From Rhodospirillaceae bacterium (GTDB taxonomy: Bacteria; Pseudomonadota; Alphaproteobacteria; Rhodospirillales; Rhodospirillaceae): a stretch of 64,000 nucleotides of DNA. The stretch lies in the NCBI GenBank assembly GCA_019694335.1, contig JAIBCD010000008.1, positions 1 through 64,000 of the forward strand, given 5' to 3'. Made by a program: the position numbers and the translations under genes. Below are positions 9,722 through 18,611 of the stretch, in pieces. Within the stretch, counting starts at the first letter, position 1, and the number at the start of each line of letters is the position of its first letter. The notes beneath the pieces are model-generated. The model did not search any database, was not told the origin of the DNA, and worked only from the letters and a program-made list of their open reading frames with translations.

Positions 9722-10390
9722 ATGCGCCTTTTCTATCACCATCCGCTTGTCGCCTCCGCCCGCAAAGTGCGCCTCGTGCTCCACGAGAAGCGCCTGGCCT
9801 ACGACGAGCGCGTGATCGAACCGTGGCGGGAGAGCGAGGAACTCCTGGGCCTTACGCCCGCCGGCGAATTGCCGGTCCTGGTCGATGAGGACCAGGCCGT
9901 GGTCAGCGATCACGGCGCCATCACCGAGTATCTCGACGAAGTGTACCCCGACGTGCCGCTGATCGGCCGCACACCCGGCGAGCGCGCCGAGGCGCGCCGG
10001 CTCGCCGCCTGGTTCGACGACAAGTTCTATTGGGAAGTCACCCACCAGATCGCGGGCGAGAAACTCATCCGCCGCGTCAGCGCCAACGCCGCGCCGGATT
10101 CACGCGCCCTCCGGGCGGGGCGCGAGAATATCCAGATCCACTTGCAATACCTCACCTGGCTCAAGGAGCGGCGCAGCTGGCTCGCGGGCGACAGCCTTTC
10201 GATCGCGGATCTGTCGGCGGCCGCCAACATCTCGCTGGTGGATTATTCCGGCGACATGCCGTGGGAGCAGTACCCCGAGGTGAAGGAATGGTATGTGCGC
10301 GTGAAGTCGCGCCCGTCGTTCCGGCCCCTGCTCAAGGACACGATCCCCGGGGTTCCCCCCGCGCCGGTCTACACCGACCTCGACTTCTAG
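9722..10390 (+). CDS. fzlA: Glutathione S-transferase homologue of the FzlA type
   Basis: The 222-aa protein has a thioredoxin-like N-terminal domain (MRLFYHHPLVASARKVRLVL, PAGELPVLVDEDQAVVSDHGAI) and an all-helical C-terminal GST domain (SWLAGDSLSIADLSAAANIS). The C-terminal tail, ending in YTDLDF, resembles the conserved tail of FzlA. In Caulobacter, FzlA binds FtsZ and couples constriction to wall synthesis and has no known GST enzyme activity. The assignment to FzlA rather than an ordinary GST rests on the tail and on overall resemblance, so it is likely but not proven. Confidence 0.7.
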   Translation: MRLFYHHPLVASARKVRLVLHEKRLAYDERVIEPWRESEELLGLTPAGELPVLVDEDQAVVSDHGAITEYLDEVYPDVPLIGRTPGERAEARRLAAWFDDKFYWEVTHQIAGEKLIRRVSANAAPDSRALRAGRENIQIHLQYLTWLKERRSWLAGDSLSIADLSAAANISLVDYSGDMPWEQYPEVKEWYVRVKSRPSFRPLLKDTIPGVPPAPVYTDLDF

Positions 10391-10427
10391 ACTCTTTTTA
10401 TCGGCCGCGTTTCCCGCGGAAATACTC

Positions 10428-11216
10428 TCACGGCTTCACGTCCGCGCGTTCCATATCGGCACGCGCGGCTTTGGCGGCGTCGGAGTTCGGCGCGAGCTGC
10501 GGGATCAGCACCCAGTCGCGCCGTGCGTCGTTGAGACGCCCTTGCAGCTTGTAAATATTCGCCCGCTCCAGCCGCGCGTTCACGTTCCTGGGGTCGATCT
10601 TCACCGCCTGTTCCGCATCCGCGAGCGCCAGGTCGATTTCCTTGAGATTGCGGCGGGCGGTCGCACGGAATGCCAGGGCGTCCGCGTTGTCCGGCTGCTG
10701 CTTGAGCGCCGCGTCCAGGTCCACGATCGCTTCCTTGAACTTGGCGCCTTCCGCCAAAGTCGCCGCGCGGTCCACCAATAGCACCACGTATTGCGGCATC
10801 TCGGGCGTCACCAGCTTAAGGCCGGCGGTCTGCGCGTTGTAGGCGCGCGTCAGCTCGCCCTGCAACAGCCAACCCTGGCCCGCCTGGTCGAGCAGATCGG
10901 CGCGCAGGCCCGCGGCACCCTTGGACTTCTGCGCCAGCTCCTCCAGTTCCTTGGCCCCCTGGCCGTAATCCTGAAGGCCGATCAACGCCAGCGCCCGGCA
11001 ATGTTGCGCGCCCTCGCCGCCGCCGAGCGCATTCCATTTGCTCGCCAGTTCCAGGGCCTGGTCCGGATGGCTGCGGGAGAGATCCATGCAGGCGTCATAG
11101 GTCTTGGCCGGGTTGGCGAGATCGGGTTCGGGACTGAGCTGCCCCGTGCCTTGCGGCTCGGCCGCGACCGCGGCGCCCGAGAGCGCGGCAATCAGCGCCA
11201 GGCTTGAATATTTCAT
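10428..11216 (-). CDS. Secreted tetratricopeptide-repeat protein
   Basis: This 262-aa protein has a clear Sec signal peptide (MKYSSLALIAALSGAAVAAEP). The mature part carries helical repeats, the last of which are canonical TPRs: DLDAALKQQPDNADALAFRATARRNLKEIDLALADAEQAVKIDPRNVNARLERANIYKL, near residues 165-230. TPR proteins act as scaffolds, here in the periplasm. It begins within the last 4 bp of the upstream hydrolase gene and so is probably its operon partner. The specific role is unknown. Confidence 0.75.
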   Translation of the reverse strand: MKYSSLALIAALSGAAVAAEPQGTGQLSPEPDLANPAKTYDACMDLSRSHPDQALELASKWNALGGGEGAQHCRALALIGLQDYGQGAKELEELAQKSKGAAGLRADLLDQAGQGWLLQGELTRAYNAQTAGLKLVTPEMPQYVVLLVDRAATLAEGAKFKEAIVDLDAALKQQPDNADALAFRATARRNLKEIDLALADAEQAVKIDPRNVNARLERANIYKLQGRLNDARRDWVLIPQLAPNSDAAKAARADMERADVKP

Positions 11217-11977
11217 GACGCGGTCCTTCGGCTCAACGCCACCAGCTCATCGACCATGGCGCAGATACGCGCGAGCTCGTGCGGCAATGACAGGCGGTGG
11301 TCTCCGTCCTTGATGAAATGAAGTTCCACATCCTTGCCGGCGATCTTGTCGGCGAGCAGCACGGAGCGTTCCCACGGCACCGCGGTATCGCGCTGACCGT
11401 GGAGCAGGCGCACGGGGCATGCGATCGGGATCGCGGACCGCAGCACCAAGTGTCTACGCCCATCCTCGATCAGGTGGCGGCTGATGCGGTAAGGGCCGTC
11501 GTTGTAGTCGCTGGGGATTTCGACCACCCCGTCGCGCATGATCTTGTCGCGCTGCGCGGGCGAGAGACCCGGCCACATCTGGTCCTCGGTGAAATCCGGC
11601 GCGGGCGCGATGCCCAACACGCCCGCGATGCGGTTTGGCCGCGCCACCGCCGCGCGCACGGTCACCCACCCGCCCATGCTCGACCCCACCAGGATCTGCG
11701 GGCCCTCGGTGACATGGTCCAGAATCGCGAGCGCGTCCTCGGTCCAGCGGCCGATGCCGCCGTCCTCGAACCGCCCGGAGGAATCGCCATGGCCGAACAT
11801 GTCGAAGCGCACGTAAGCGTAACCTTTCGCCGCGCAATGCGCCGCGAGCGTGCGCGCCTTGGTGCCGCCACGGTCGGACATCAGCCCATGCAGGAAGATC
11901 ACGCCGGGGCTTGCGCCGTCCTGCCGCTCATAGGCGATGGTCGCGCCGTCGGGGTGGGAAAGTGTTTTGTAGTCCAT
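11213..11977 (-). CDS. Alpha/beta hydrolase (ABHD10-like esterase)
   Basis: This cytoplasmic serine hydrolase has 254 aa. The nucleophile elbow is GSSMG at 98-102 (Ser100), the oxyanion region is FLHGLMSDRGGTKA, and the acid and histidine are likely in GQRDTAVPW and KDGDHRLS. The HGLMSDRGGTKA and RFDMFGHGDSSG elements resemble the ABHD10/mycophenolic acid glucuronide esterase group. The start at 11977 (MDYKTLSHPDG) fits the homologous N terminus better than the upstream MRRTWFF codons. It overlaps the TPR gene by 4 bp. The substrate is unknown. Confidence 0.8.
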   Translation of the reverse strand: MDYKTLSHPDGATIAYERQDGASPGVIFLHGLMSDRGGTKARTLAAHCAAKGYAYVRFDMFGHGDSSGRFEDGGIGRWTEDALAILDHVTEGPQILVGSSMGGWVTVRAAVARPNRIAGVLGIAPAPDFTEDQMWPGLSPAQRDKIMRDGVVEIPSDYNDGPYRISRHLIEDGRRHLVLRSAIPIACPVRLLHGQRDTAVPWERSVLLADKIAGKDVELHFIKDGDHRLSLPHELARICAMVDELVALSRRTAS

Positions 11978-12109
11978 GCGAGTTAGAAAGAACCAGGTCC
12001 GGCGCAAAATATAGGCTGGAGCGACACGGGAGCGTGTTACAAAGCCCTCATCGTTCCCAACGTAAAAATCGTTGAGACACCTAGATAGCCCGCGCAGCCT
12101 GGCGAATCC

Positions 12110-13285
12110 ATGACTAGCCCCGAGATATCACCGCACCGGAAGACCTGCCTGCAGGTGGTGCCGTCACTGGTCACCGGCGGCGTCGAACGCGGCACCGTGG
12201 ACGTGGCCCAGGCCTTGGCGCAGGCCGGGTGGCGCGCGTTGGTGGTCTCGAGCGGCGGACCCATGGTGCGCGAGTTGGAGCGCGTTGGCGCGGAACACAT
12301 CACCTTGCCGCTCGACACCAAGAATCCCCGCGCCATCCGCCGCAACGCCGACGCTCTCGCCGCCCTGATCCGCGATCACGGTATCGACATCGTGCACGCC
12401 CGTTCGCGCGCGCCCGCCTGGAGCGCCAAGGAGGCCTGCGCTAAGACCGGCGCGCATTTCGTCACGACCTTCCACGGTGCTTACGGCCTCGGCCCCTTCG
12501 GCCTCAAGAAGCTCTACAACCGCGTGATGGCTCAGGGCGAGATCGTGATCGCGATCTCCGATTTCATCCGCGACCATCTCATCACCGAATACAAGGTCGA
12601 TCCGGCGCGCATCCGCGTCATCCATCGCGGCGTCGACGTGAAGCTGCTCGACCCCAACGGCGTCTCGCCCACGCGCCTGATCCAGGTCACGGCCAAGTGG
12701 CATCTGCCGGAGTCCGCGCCGGTGGTGATGCTGCCGGGCAGGCTCACCGCCTGGAAGGGCCACGATCTGCTGATCGATGCCATGGTGGAACTCAAGCGGC
12801 GCCAGGGCGGCGCCACCGATATCCGCTGCCTGATGGTCGGTCAGGACCAGGGGCGCGTCGCCTATCGCGCGCATATCGAACGCTACGCCGCATCCCAAGG
12901 CGTCGCGGTGCAGATCATCGACGACTGCGGCGACCTGCCCGCCGCCTACATGGCTACCGACGTGGTGGTGTCAGCCTCGACCAAGCCCGAAGCCTTCGGC
13001 CGCGTGGTCGCCGAGGCCATGGCCATGGGCCGCCCGGTGGTGGCGCCGTCGCATGGCGCCGCGGGCGAGATCATCATCCCCGGCGTCACCGGCTGGCTGT
13101 TCACGCCGGGCGACGCGGTGTCCATGGCCGATGCGTTGGAACGCGCCCTTGCCCTCAACCAGGCCGAACGCGTGCGCCTCGCCGATGTCGCCATCGCCCG
13201 CGCGCGCGAACTGTTCTCCAAGGCCGACATGTGCGCCAAGACCTTGGCCGTCTACGACGAGGTTCTGGCGTCCACGCCGTCATGA
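12110..13285 (+). CDS. Family 4 glycosyltransferase
   Basis: The 391-aa product has a GT-B fold. The N-terminal half begins CLQVVPSLVTGGVERGTVDVAQAL, a typical acceptor-side glycine-rich loop. The C-terminal half has PGRLTAWKGHDLLIDA and the EX7E donor-site signature in PEAFGRVVAEAMAMGRPVVAP. Such enzymes add sugars from nucleotide donors to lipopolysaccharide core or exopolysaccharide. It overlaps the following family 9 glycosyltransferase by 4 bp, pointing to a shared role in the LPS core; donor and acceptor cannot be read from the sequence. Confidence 0.88.
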   Translation: MTSPEISPHRKTCLQVVPSLVTGGVERGTVDVAQALAQAGWRALVVSSGGPMVRELERVGAEHITLPLDTKNPRAIRRNADALAALIRDHGIDIVHARSRAPAWSAKEACAKTGAHFVTTFHGAYGLGPFGLKKLYNRVMAQGEIVIAISDFIRDHLITEYKVDPARIRVIHRGVDVKLLDPNGVSPTRLIQVTAKWHLPESAPVVMLPGRLTAWKGHDLLIDAMVELKRRQGGATDIRCLMVGQDQGRVAYRAHIERYAASQGVAVQIIDDCGDLPAAYMATDVVVSASTKPEAFGRVVAEAMAMGRPVVAPSHGAAGEIIIPGVTGWLFTPGDAVSMADALERALALNQAERVRLADVAIARARELFSKADMCAKTLAVYDEVLASTPS

Positions 13286-14250
13286 CGGCGCCGCGCATCC
13301 TGGTGATCTCCACCAGCGGCCTGGCCCGCTTTGTCCCGGCCCTGGGCGCGATGGCCTCGATCCGCGCGTCGCATCAAGGCGCCGCCCTCACCCTGCTCAC
13401 CGGCCCCGAGACCGCGGCGTTCGCCTCCACGGTTCCCTATTTCGACGAGGTCTGGACCGACGACACCGCCGCCGGCTGGGATCTCCCGCATCTCCTCAAT
13501 CTGCGCCGGCGCCTGCGCGCCGCGCCCTTCGACCGTGTCTACGATCTGGATTGCGACCGCCACAGCGCCTTTCTGTTCCGCCTGATGCACGGCCTGCTGC
13601 GCCAGGACCGCGGCGCGATTTCCTGGTCCGGAACCATCCCCGGCACGCAGCTCGCTCACATCGATCCGCGCCGCGCCGCCATGCACCTCGCCGACTGCTG
13701 GGCGGCGCAGCTGAAGGTGGCGGGAATTCCCGCCACCTTGCGCCCCGACCTGTCATGGGTGGCGCGCTACGTGAAATCCTTCACCCTGCCGTTCCGCATG
13801 ACCGAGCCTTTTGTCATAGTCGCCGCCACCCCGGGGGCCGGCACGCCGTGGACGCCGGCACAGTACGGCGCGCTGGCGGCGGCGCTGGCGGCGGAAGGCC
13901 AGCGCCCGGTGCTGGTGGACCTGAAACCCCGGCCCGAGGTGGCCGAGGCCATGGCCGACCACAACCCGGCCTGCATCGACCTCTCGGGCAAGGGTTCGCT
14001 GAACGAACTCATCCTGTTGGCATGGGCAGCCACGGCCGCCGTGGGCCCCGACAACGGCATCATGCACTTGACGTCGGTGGCCGGTTGCCGGTCGGTCGTG
14101 CTCTATGACCAGGCGTCCGACCCGGCCCTGGTCGGGCAACGCGGCACGACCGTTACGATTCTCCGGCGCCCGCGCCTGGCCGACATCCCCGCCGCGGAAA
14201 TCATCGCGGCGATCAAGGGCCAACCCGCGGGCGGAAGGCCCGCAATCTGA
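13282..14250 (+). CDS. Family 9 glycosyltransferase (heptosyltransferase-like)
   Basis: This 322-aa protein resembles ADP-heptose:LPS heptosyltransferases. It starts ILVISTSGLARFVPALGAMASIRA, where WaaC/WaaF proteins bind donor, and contains GPDNGIMHLTSVAGCRSVVLYD, equivalent to the GPDTGxxHxAAAxG donor-site motif. The open frame reaches further upstream, but the ATG at 13282 overlaps the stop of the preceding glycosyltransferase and begins the conserved Rossmann strand. Together the two genes probably build part of the LPS core; KDO activation by KdsB is encoded 11 kb away. Confidence 0.85.
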   Translation: MTAPRILVISTSGLARFVPALGAMASIRASHQGAALTLLTGPETAAFASTVPYFDEVWTDDTAAGWDLPHLLNLRRRLRAAPFDRVYDLDCDRHSAFLFRLMHGLLRQDRGAISWSGTIPGTQLAHIDPRRAAMHLADCWAAQLKVAGIPATLRPDLSWVARYVKSFTLPFRMTEPFVIVAATPGAGTPWTPAQYGALAAALAAEGQRPVLVDLKPRPEVAEAMADHNPACIDLSGKGSLNELILLAWAATAAVGPDNGIMHLTSVAGCRSVVLYDQASDPALVGQRGTTVTILRRPRLADIPAAEIIAAIKGQPAGGRPAI

Positions 14251-14299
14251 AGGTGCTCGGGTTCCGCGCGTCCCAAGAGCCTTCTTTGACGCGGTTTAC

Positions 14300-14327
14300 T
14301 TGACTTAAGCGGCAATCTCCCTAGATT
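14300..14327 (+). promoter_or_regulatory. Candidate housekeeping promoter for thrS
   Basis: A TTGACT -35 element (14300-14305) and a TAGATT -10 element (14322-14327) are 16 bp apart, about 95 bp before the thrS start. The transcript leader would include the palindromic repeat at 14358-14401. Confidence 0.45.
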
Positions 14328-14357
14328 CCGCGGGCTTTTTGCGTTTTTTGGTTGGTC

Positions 14358-14401
14358 GCGTGTCCGGACGGAAAACCGGTCTCCGCTTTTCCTGGGCACG
14401 C
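14358..14401. repeat. Dispersed palindromic repeat, short form (family 1)
   Basis: This 44-bp palindrome has GCGTGTCC/GGGCACGC ends and GGAAAACCGG/CCGCTTTTCC inner arms. It matches the reverse orientation of the 37914-37957 copy. It lies in the thrS leader, ending about 20 bp before the start codon. Confidence 0.75.
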
Positions 14402-14421
14402 TTTTTCTTGTGAGCTTCGAG

Positions 14422-16341
14422 ATGGTCGCCATCACCCTTCCCGACGGCAGCGTTCGCCGTTTTGACCGCGCCATCACCGGCGCGGATCTGGCCGCCGATA
14501 TCGGCCCCGGTCTCGCCAAGGCCGCGCTTGCCATTCGCATCGACGGCAAGATGATGGATCTGCTGACCCCGCTCACGACCGACGCAAACGTTTCGATCGT
14601 CACCAAGAAGGATGAGGACGCCCTCGAGCTCCTGCGGCACGACGCTGCCCACGTCATGGCGGAAGCGGTGCAGGAACTGTTCCCCGGCACCCAGGTCACC
14701 ATCGGCCCGGCGATCGAGAACGGCTTCTATTACGACTTCGCCCGCGACCAGCCGTTCACCCTGGACGACCTGCCCAAGATCGAAGCCAAGATGCGCGAGA
14801 TCGTCGACCGCGACGAACCGATCCGCCGCGAGGTCTGGGACCGCGAAAAGGCCATCACTTATTTTGAATCCATCGGCGAGAAATACAAAGCCGAGCTGAT
14901 CCGCGGCCTGCCGGCGGACGAACCCATCGGCGTCTACACCCAGGGCGACAAGTGGCTCGACCTGTGCCGCGGCCCGCACCTGCCGTCCACCGGCAAACTG
15001 GGCAAGGCGTTCAAACTGATGAAGCTCGCGGGCGCCTATTGGCGCGGCGATTCCAACAACCCGATGCTCCACCGCATCTATGGCACCGCCTGGGCCGACG
15101 AGAAGCAGCTCCAGGCGCATATCACGATGCTGGAGGAAGCCGAGAAGCGCGATCACCGCAAGATCGGCCAGGAAATGAACCTGTTCCATCTGCAGGAAGA
15201 AGCGCGCGGCGCGGTGTTCTGGCACCCCAAGGGCTGGACCCTCTACCGCACCCTGCAGAGTTACATCCGCCGCCGGCTGGAAGCCGCCGACTATGTCGAG
15301 GTGAACACCCCGCTGCTGATGGACAAGGTGCTGTGGGAGCGCTCGGGCCACTGGGACAAGTTCGGCGCCAAGAACATGTTCACCTCGGAGTCCGAGGAAC
15401 GCCACCTGGCCGTGAAGCCCATGAACTGCCCAGGCCATGTGCAGATCTTCAACCAGGGCATCCGCAGCTACCGCGAGCTGCCCTTGCGCATGGCCGAATT
15501 CGGCTGCTGCCACCGCAACGAACCCTCGGGCGCCTTGCACGGCCTGATGCGCGTGCGCGCCTTCACCCAGGACGATGCCCATATCTTCTGCACCGAGGAC
15601 CAGGTGCGAGCCGAGACCAAGAAATTCATCGACCTGCTGCGCGTCGTTTATGCCGATCTGGGCTTTGACGAAATCCGGGTGAAGTTCTCGGACCGCCCGC
15701 CCACCCGCGCCGGTTCCGACGCCACCTGGGACAAGGCGGAAGCCGCGCTCCGTGAGGCCACCGAGGCTGCGGGCCTGGAGTGGACCCTCAACCCCGGCGA
15801 AGGCGCGTTCTATGGCCCCAAGCTGGAATTCGTGCTGAAGGACGCCATCGGCCGCGACTGGCAGTGCGGCACCTTGCAGGCGGATTTCGTGCTGCCGGAA
15901 CGCCTTGGCGCCCATTATGTCGGCGAGGACGGAGCCAAGCACGTGCCGGTCATGCTGCACCGGGCGATCCTGGGTTCGTTCGAGCGCTTCATCGGCATGC
16001 TTGTGGAAAACTACGCCGGCAAGTTCCCGCTGTGGCTGGCGCCGCTCCAGGCGGTGGTCTGCACCATCACCGACGAGGCTAAAGGCTATGCCGAAGAAGT
16101 CGCCGCCACCATGAAGGCGGCTGGCCTCCGGGTGGAAACCGATCTGCGTAACGAAAAAATCAACTACAAGGTGCGGGAACACTCCCTCGCCAAGGTGCCA
16201 GTGCTTGTGGTGGTCGGCAAAAAAGAAGCCGAAACCAAGGGCGTGGCCTTGCGCCGTTTAGGTGGCCAAAACCAGGAAATTCTTGCGCTTACAGAGGCAA
16301 CCGATAGACTTGTAAAAGAAGCCGCGGTTCCCGGAACTTAG
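14422..16341 (+). CDS. thrS: Threonyl-tRNA synthetase
   Basis: This class II aminoacyl-tRNA synthetase has 639 aa. Domains in order are TGS ([13 protein letters not shown]), the second-additional editing domain ([11 protein letters not shown] and the [12 protein letters not shown] segment that holds editing residues), the catalytic core with motif 2 and family signature [14 protein letters not shown], and a C-terminal anticodon-binding domain ([24 protein letters not shown]). The ATG at 14422 gives the usual [10 protein letters not shown] start; a GTG four codons upstream is possible. infC follows, as in many proteobacteria, after a hairpin at the stop codon. Confidence 0.95.
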   Translation: MVAITLPDGSVRRFDRAITGADLAADIGPGLAKAALAIRIDGKMMDLLTPLTTDANVSIVTKKDEDALELLRHDAAHVMAEAVQELFPGTQVTIGPAIENGFYYDFARDQPFTLDDLPKIEAKMREIVDRDEPIRREVWDREKAITYFESIGEKYKAELIRGLPADEPIGVYTQGDKWLDLCRGPHLPSTGKLGKAFKLMKLAGAYWRGDSNNPMLHRIYGTAWADEKQLQAHITMLEEAEKRDHRKIGQEMNLFHLQEEARGAVFWHPKGWTLYRTLQSYIRRRLEAADYVEVNTPLLMDKVLWERSGHWDKFGAKNMFTSESEERHLAVKPMNCPGHVQIFNQGIRSYRELPLRMAEFGCCHRNEPSGALHGLMRVRAFTQDDAHIFCTEDQVRAETKKFIDLLRVVYADLGFDEIRVKFSDRPPTRAGSDATWDKAEAALREATEAAGLEWTLNPGEGAFYGPKLEFVLKDAIGRDWQCGTLQADFVLPERLGAHYVGEDGAKHVPVMLHRAILGSFERFIGMLVENYAGKFPLWLAPLQAVVCTITDEAKGYAEEVAATMKAAGLRVETDLRNEKINYKVREHSLAKVPVLVVVGKKEAETKGVALRRLGGQNQEILALTEATDRLVKEAAVPGT

Positions 16342-16361
16342 GTTCCGAGCCGTGGTTTTTG
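16322..16361 (+). terminator. Candidate terminator overlapping the thrS stop
   Basis: An imperfect hairpin has inner stem CGGAAC/GTTCCG and outer CCGCGG/CCGTGG and is followed by TTTTTGTTT. The thrS stop codon lies in the loop region, so thrS and infC may be only partly co-transcribed. Confidence 0.5.
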
Positions 16362-16435
16362 TTTGAGGGCCCGCGCGCGGAAGCGCGCATCCCTTTGGGG
16401 TTCTACCCGGACCAACAACAACAGGAGAGTGTTAC

Positions 16436-16972
16436 ATAGCTAGATTCGACCAACCGGCGCCCGCGTCCAAGGATGGGCCGCGCGTCAATCATCAGATCGA
16501 TAACAAGACCGTGCGTCTGATCGGTGCTGATGGCGACAATTTTGGAGTGGTGGACCGCGCGTTCGCCCTCAGCAAAGCCGACGAAGCGGGCCTGGATCTC
16601 GTCGAGATCTCTCCGAATGCAGACCCGCCGGTGTGCAAGATCCTCGATATCGGCAAATACAAATACGAGGAACAGAAGCGCAAGAACGAGGCGCGCAAGA
16701 AGCAGAAGGTGATCGAGGTCAAGGAGATCAAGCTCCGCCCGAACATCGACGACCACGATTACGACGTGAAGATGCGCGCCACCAAGCGGTTCCTGGAAGA
16801 AGGCGACAAGGTGAAAGTCACGCTGCGATTCCGCGGCCGTGAAATGGCCCACGTTGAACTGGGCCACCAGTTGCTGAACCGCGTGAAGGGCGACTTCGAC
16901 GGTCAGGCCAAGGTGGAATCGGAGCCGCGCTCCGAAGGCCGGCAGATCGTGATGGTGCTGGCGCCCAAATAG
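16436..16972 (+). CDS. infC: Translation initiation factor IF-3, ATA start
   Basis: IF-3 (178 aa) binds the 30S subunit and checks the start codon. In frame from the ATA at 16436 the protein begins [22 protein letters not shown], the expected alphaproteobacterial N terminus. A strong AGGAGAG site (16423-16429) lies 6 nt upstream of the ATA, and there is no in-frame ATG until 16511, which would cut off 25 conserved residues. Known IF-3 genes use AUU, AUC or AUA starts, which IF-3 itself discriminates against, giving negative autoregulation. The NIF3 domain ([13 protein letters not shown]) and C-terminal domain ([17 protein letters not shown]) are complete. Confidence 0.93.
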   Translation: MARFDQPAPASKDGPRVNHQIDNKTVRLIGADGDNFGVVDRAFALSKADEAGLDLVEISPNADPPVCKILDIGKYKYEEQKRKNEARKKQKVIEVKEIKLRPNIDDHDYDVKMRATKRFLEEGDKVKVTLRFRGREMAHVELGHQLLNRVKGDFDGQAKVESEPRSEGRQIVMVLAPK

Positions 16973-16994
16973 CCCGCACCGGGAAGATCAAAGC

Positions 16995-17026
16995 AAAACG
17001 GCGCCGGATCACCCGGCGCCGTTTTT
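16995..17026 (+). terminator. Intrinsic terminator after infC
   Basis: A perfect 13-bp stem AAAACGGCGCCGG/CCGGCGCCGTTTT with 5-nt loop ATCAC ends in a T run, 23 bp after the infC stop. The flanking A and T runs could also end leftward transcription from the convergent gene. Confidence 0.92.
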
Positions 17027-17031
17027 ATTTG

Positions 17032-17589
17032 TTATTCCGCTGGAGCCAATTGCATCCGCTTCAGCCGGGAGCGCTTGCGCGCCACACCGCCCACGAACCA
17101 AACGATCATCGCCAGCGCAACCATCATCGCCGCACCCTGGGCCATGCCCAGCATTTTGGTCTGCGCGATGTTGGTGGCCCAGGGCGAGCCCGCCATCGCG
17201 GCATTACGCAAGCCCCCGATGCGCGAGAACGCCTCGTTCACCGCGCCGCCGATGAGCAGGTAGAAGCTCAAGATCATCATCACCGGATGGCCATAGGCGC
17301 CCACCCGGGCGCGCTGATTTCGCGCGGCCCAAACGCCCAGGCCGACGAACAGCAAGGTCACGATGGCCATCCAATGGAACATGTTGAAGGCCGGCAGTCC
17401 CGCAATCGGCGCGAACAACCCGAGCGCCGTGAGATTGGCGATCACCATCGAACCTACGTACCAATAGCCCGCCCTGCGGTGGAAGCGCGTGCCCTTGCGC
17501 AGCGCGAACACCAGTGGCCCCGCGAACAGCGCGACCATGCAAGCCGCGGAGTGCAGCCAGCCCAGGAGGGAAATATCGTCGAGTCTCAT
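17032..17589 (-). CDS. DUF2306-type integral membrane protein
   Basis: This 185-aa protein has five or six hydrophobic helices and a cytoplasmic HRRAGYWYVGSM motif after the second helix, which is typical of the DUF2306 family. The start has a good AAGGGGGA ribosome site. It is the third gene of an apparent operon with a membrane protein and a winged-helix regulator (18475 to 17032). The function of the family is not established. Confidence 0.7.
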   Translation of the reverse strand: MRLDDISLLGWLHSAACMVALFAGPLVFALRKGTRFHRRAGYWYVGSMVIANLTALGLFAPIAGLPAFNMFHWMAIVTLLFVGLGVWAARNQRARVGAYGHPVMMILSFYLLIGGAVNEAFSRIGGLRNAAMAGSPWATNIAQTKMLGMAQGAAMMVALAMIVWFVGGVARKRSRLKRMQLAPAE

Positions 17590-17606
17590 ATGTGTCCCCC
17601 TTCTTT

Positions 17607-17906
17607 TTAGGTCGAGCCCGCGCTGTCGAGTACATCGCGCAGGTAGGCGACGTGACGGGCAAAGGCCTTGCGGCCGTCTTTGGTCATGGTGATGCGCGTA
17701 CGCGGCTTCTTGCCGACGAAGTCCTTATCGATCTTCACGTAGCCCGCGTTCTCGAGAGTCGCGATGTGGGCGCCGAGGTTACCGTCGGTGGCGCCGGCGA
17801 TCACCTTGAGGCGCGTGAAATCGATGGCCTCCAGGTCGGCGAGGGCGTTGAGCGCGGACATGATCTTCAGGCGCACCGACTGGTGGATGATTTCATCCGG
17901 CTCCAT
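17607..17906 (-). CDS. Winged-helix transcriptional regulator
   Basis: This short regulator (99 aa) is made of one winged-helix domain: RLKIMSALNALADLEAIDFTRLKVIAGATDGNLGAHIATLENAGYVKIDK carries the helix-turn-helix, with a GNLGAHIATLE recognition helix and a basic wing (GKKPRTRITMTKDGR). It matches the small MarR/PadR-like HTH_27 group that usually sits next to membrane protein genes. Its ATG overlaps the stop of the upstream membrane protein gene by 1 bp (TGATG). The repeated CAGAGAACTCTG sequences before the operon are candidate binding sites. Confidence 0.82.
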   Translation of the reverse strand: MEPDEIIHQSVRLKIMSALNALADLEAIDFTRLKVIAGATDGNLGAHIATLENAGYVKIDKDFVGKKPRTRITMTKDGRKAFARHVAYLRDVLDSAGST

Positions 17907-18475
17907 CAGGCGTTCCTCATCCAGAAGCCGGTCAGGATCAGCCCGCCGCCGCCAACAGCCGCCATCCAGAATGCGAACCACGGCGCGAGATAGACGAAGC
18001 CGAGCATGGTGGCCGCGATGATCGCGGCGCCCAGCCACAAATAGCGCCGCGACGACCAGATGCCGGCAATCGCATAGGTCATGCCGGTCAGGAGTGCCGG
18101 GAAGGCGTTCATCTGGTTCACGTCGTGCGGCGGAAGAATCGCGTAGGTGGCGGCGATGAAAACGGCGAAGGCGATGAACATCATCCACATGCGTTGGCCG
18201 TAGGCCTTGGCCGCCGCGCTCCGGCCGCGCCCTACTTGCGTGCGTGATCGCCAGCCGATGTAGGCGCTGGCCGCCATGCCGACGACGGTGAGCGGCAACC
18301 ACACCACGCCGTAGCGCGGCGACAGGCCGGTGGCGCCATAGCCAATGATCCAGATCGCCCCCCACAGAAAGAAGTAGGGCGCGGCGATTCGGTAGCTTTT
18401 GAACTCGCGGGAGCGCTGTGCGGTGGCGTCGATGTCGCGCAGGGCATCGGCGGCTTCGGTCGGGGTTATGTTCAT
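17906..18475 (-). CDS. Small integral membrane protein in a regulator operon
   Basis: This 189-aa protein begins with a soluble stretch (MNITPTEAADALRDIDATAQRSREFKSYRIAAPYFFLWG). Five hydrophobic segments follow, roughly at residues 32-50, 58-75, 98-118, 126-143 and 148-185. It is the first gene of an operon with the winged-helix regulator and the DUF2306 protein. Proteins of this shape are common partners of such regulators, but no function is known. The assignment as a real gene rests on its overlaps and the hydrophobic pattern. Confidence 0.7.
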   Translation of the reverse strand: MNITPTEAADALRDIDATAQRSREFKSYRIAAPYFFLWGAIWIIGYGATGLSPRYGVVWLPLTVVGMAASAYIGWRSRTQVGRGRSAAAKAYGQRMWMMFIAFAVFIAATYAILPPHDVNQMNAFPALLTGMTYAIAGIWSSRRYLWLGAAIIAATMLGFVYLAPWFAFWMAAVGGGGLILTGFWMRNA

Positions 18476-18486
18476 CTATGTCCTCT

Positions 18487-18540
18487 CAGAGAACTCTGAA
18501 TGGCAGAGTTGTCGATTTATGGAATCTCCAGAGAACTCTG
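18487..18540. promoter_or_regulatory. Repeated CAGAGAACTCTG operator-like sites
   Basis: Identical 12-mers lie at 18487-18498 and 18529-18540, 42 bp apart (about four helical turns). Extra CAGAG half-sites occur at 18504-18508 and 18546-18550. They lie just upstream of the membrane protein-regulator-DUF2306 operon and within about 70 bp of the divergent doxX gene. Binding by the winged-helix regulator is inference. Confidence 0.55.
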
Positions 18541-18611
18541 TCAAGCAGAGCCGATACGTAAATCCGGGCCCGGCGTTACATTTGCCGGGAAGCTAGGTCG
18601 GGGAAACCGAC

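Noticed and set aside
14305-16182. Long antisense frame opposite thrS
   Set aside because: Same shadow effect; thrS is unmistakable on the plus strand.
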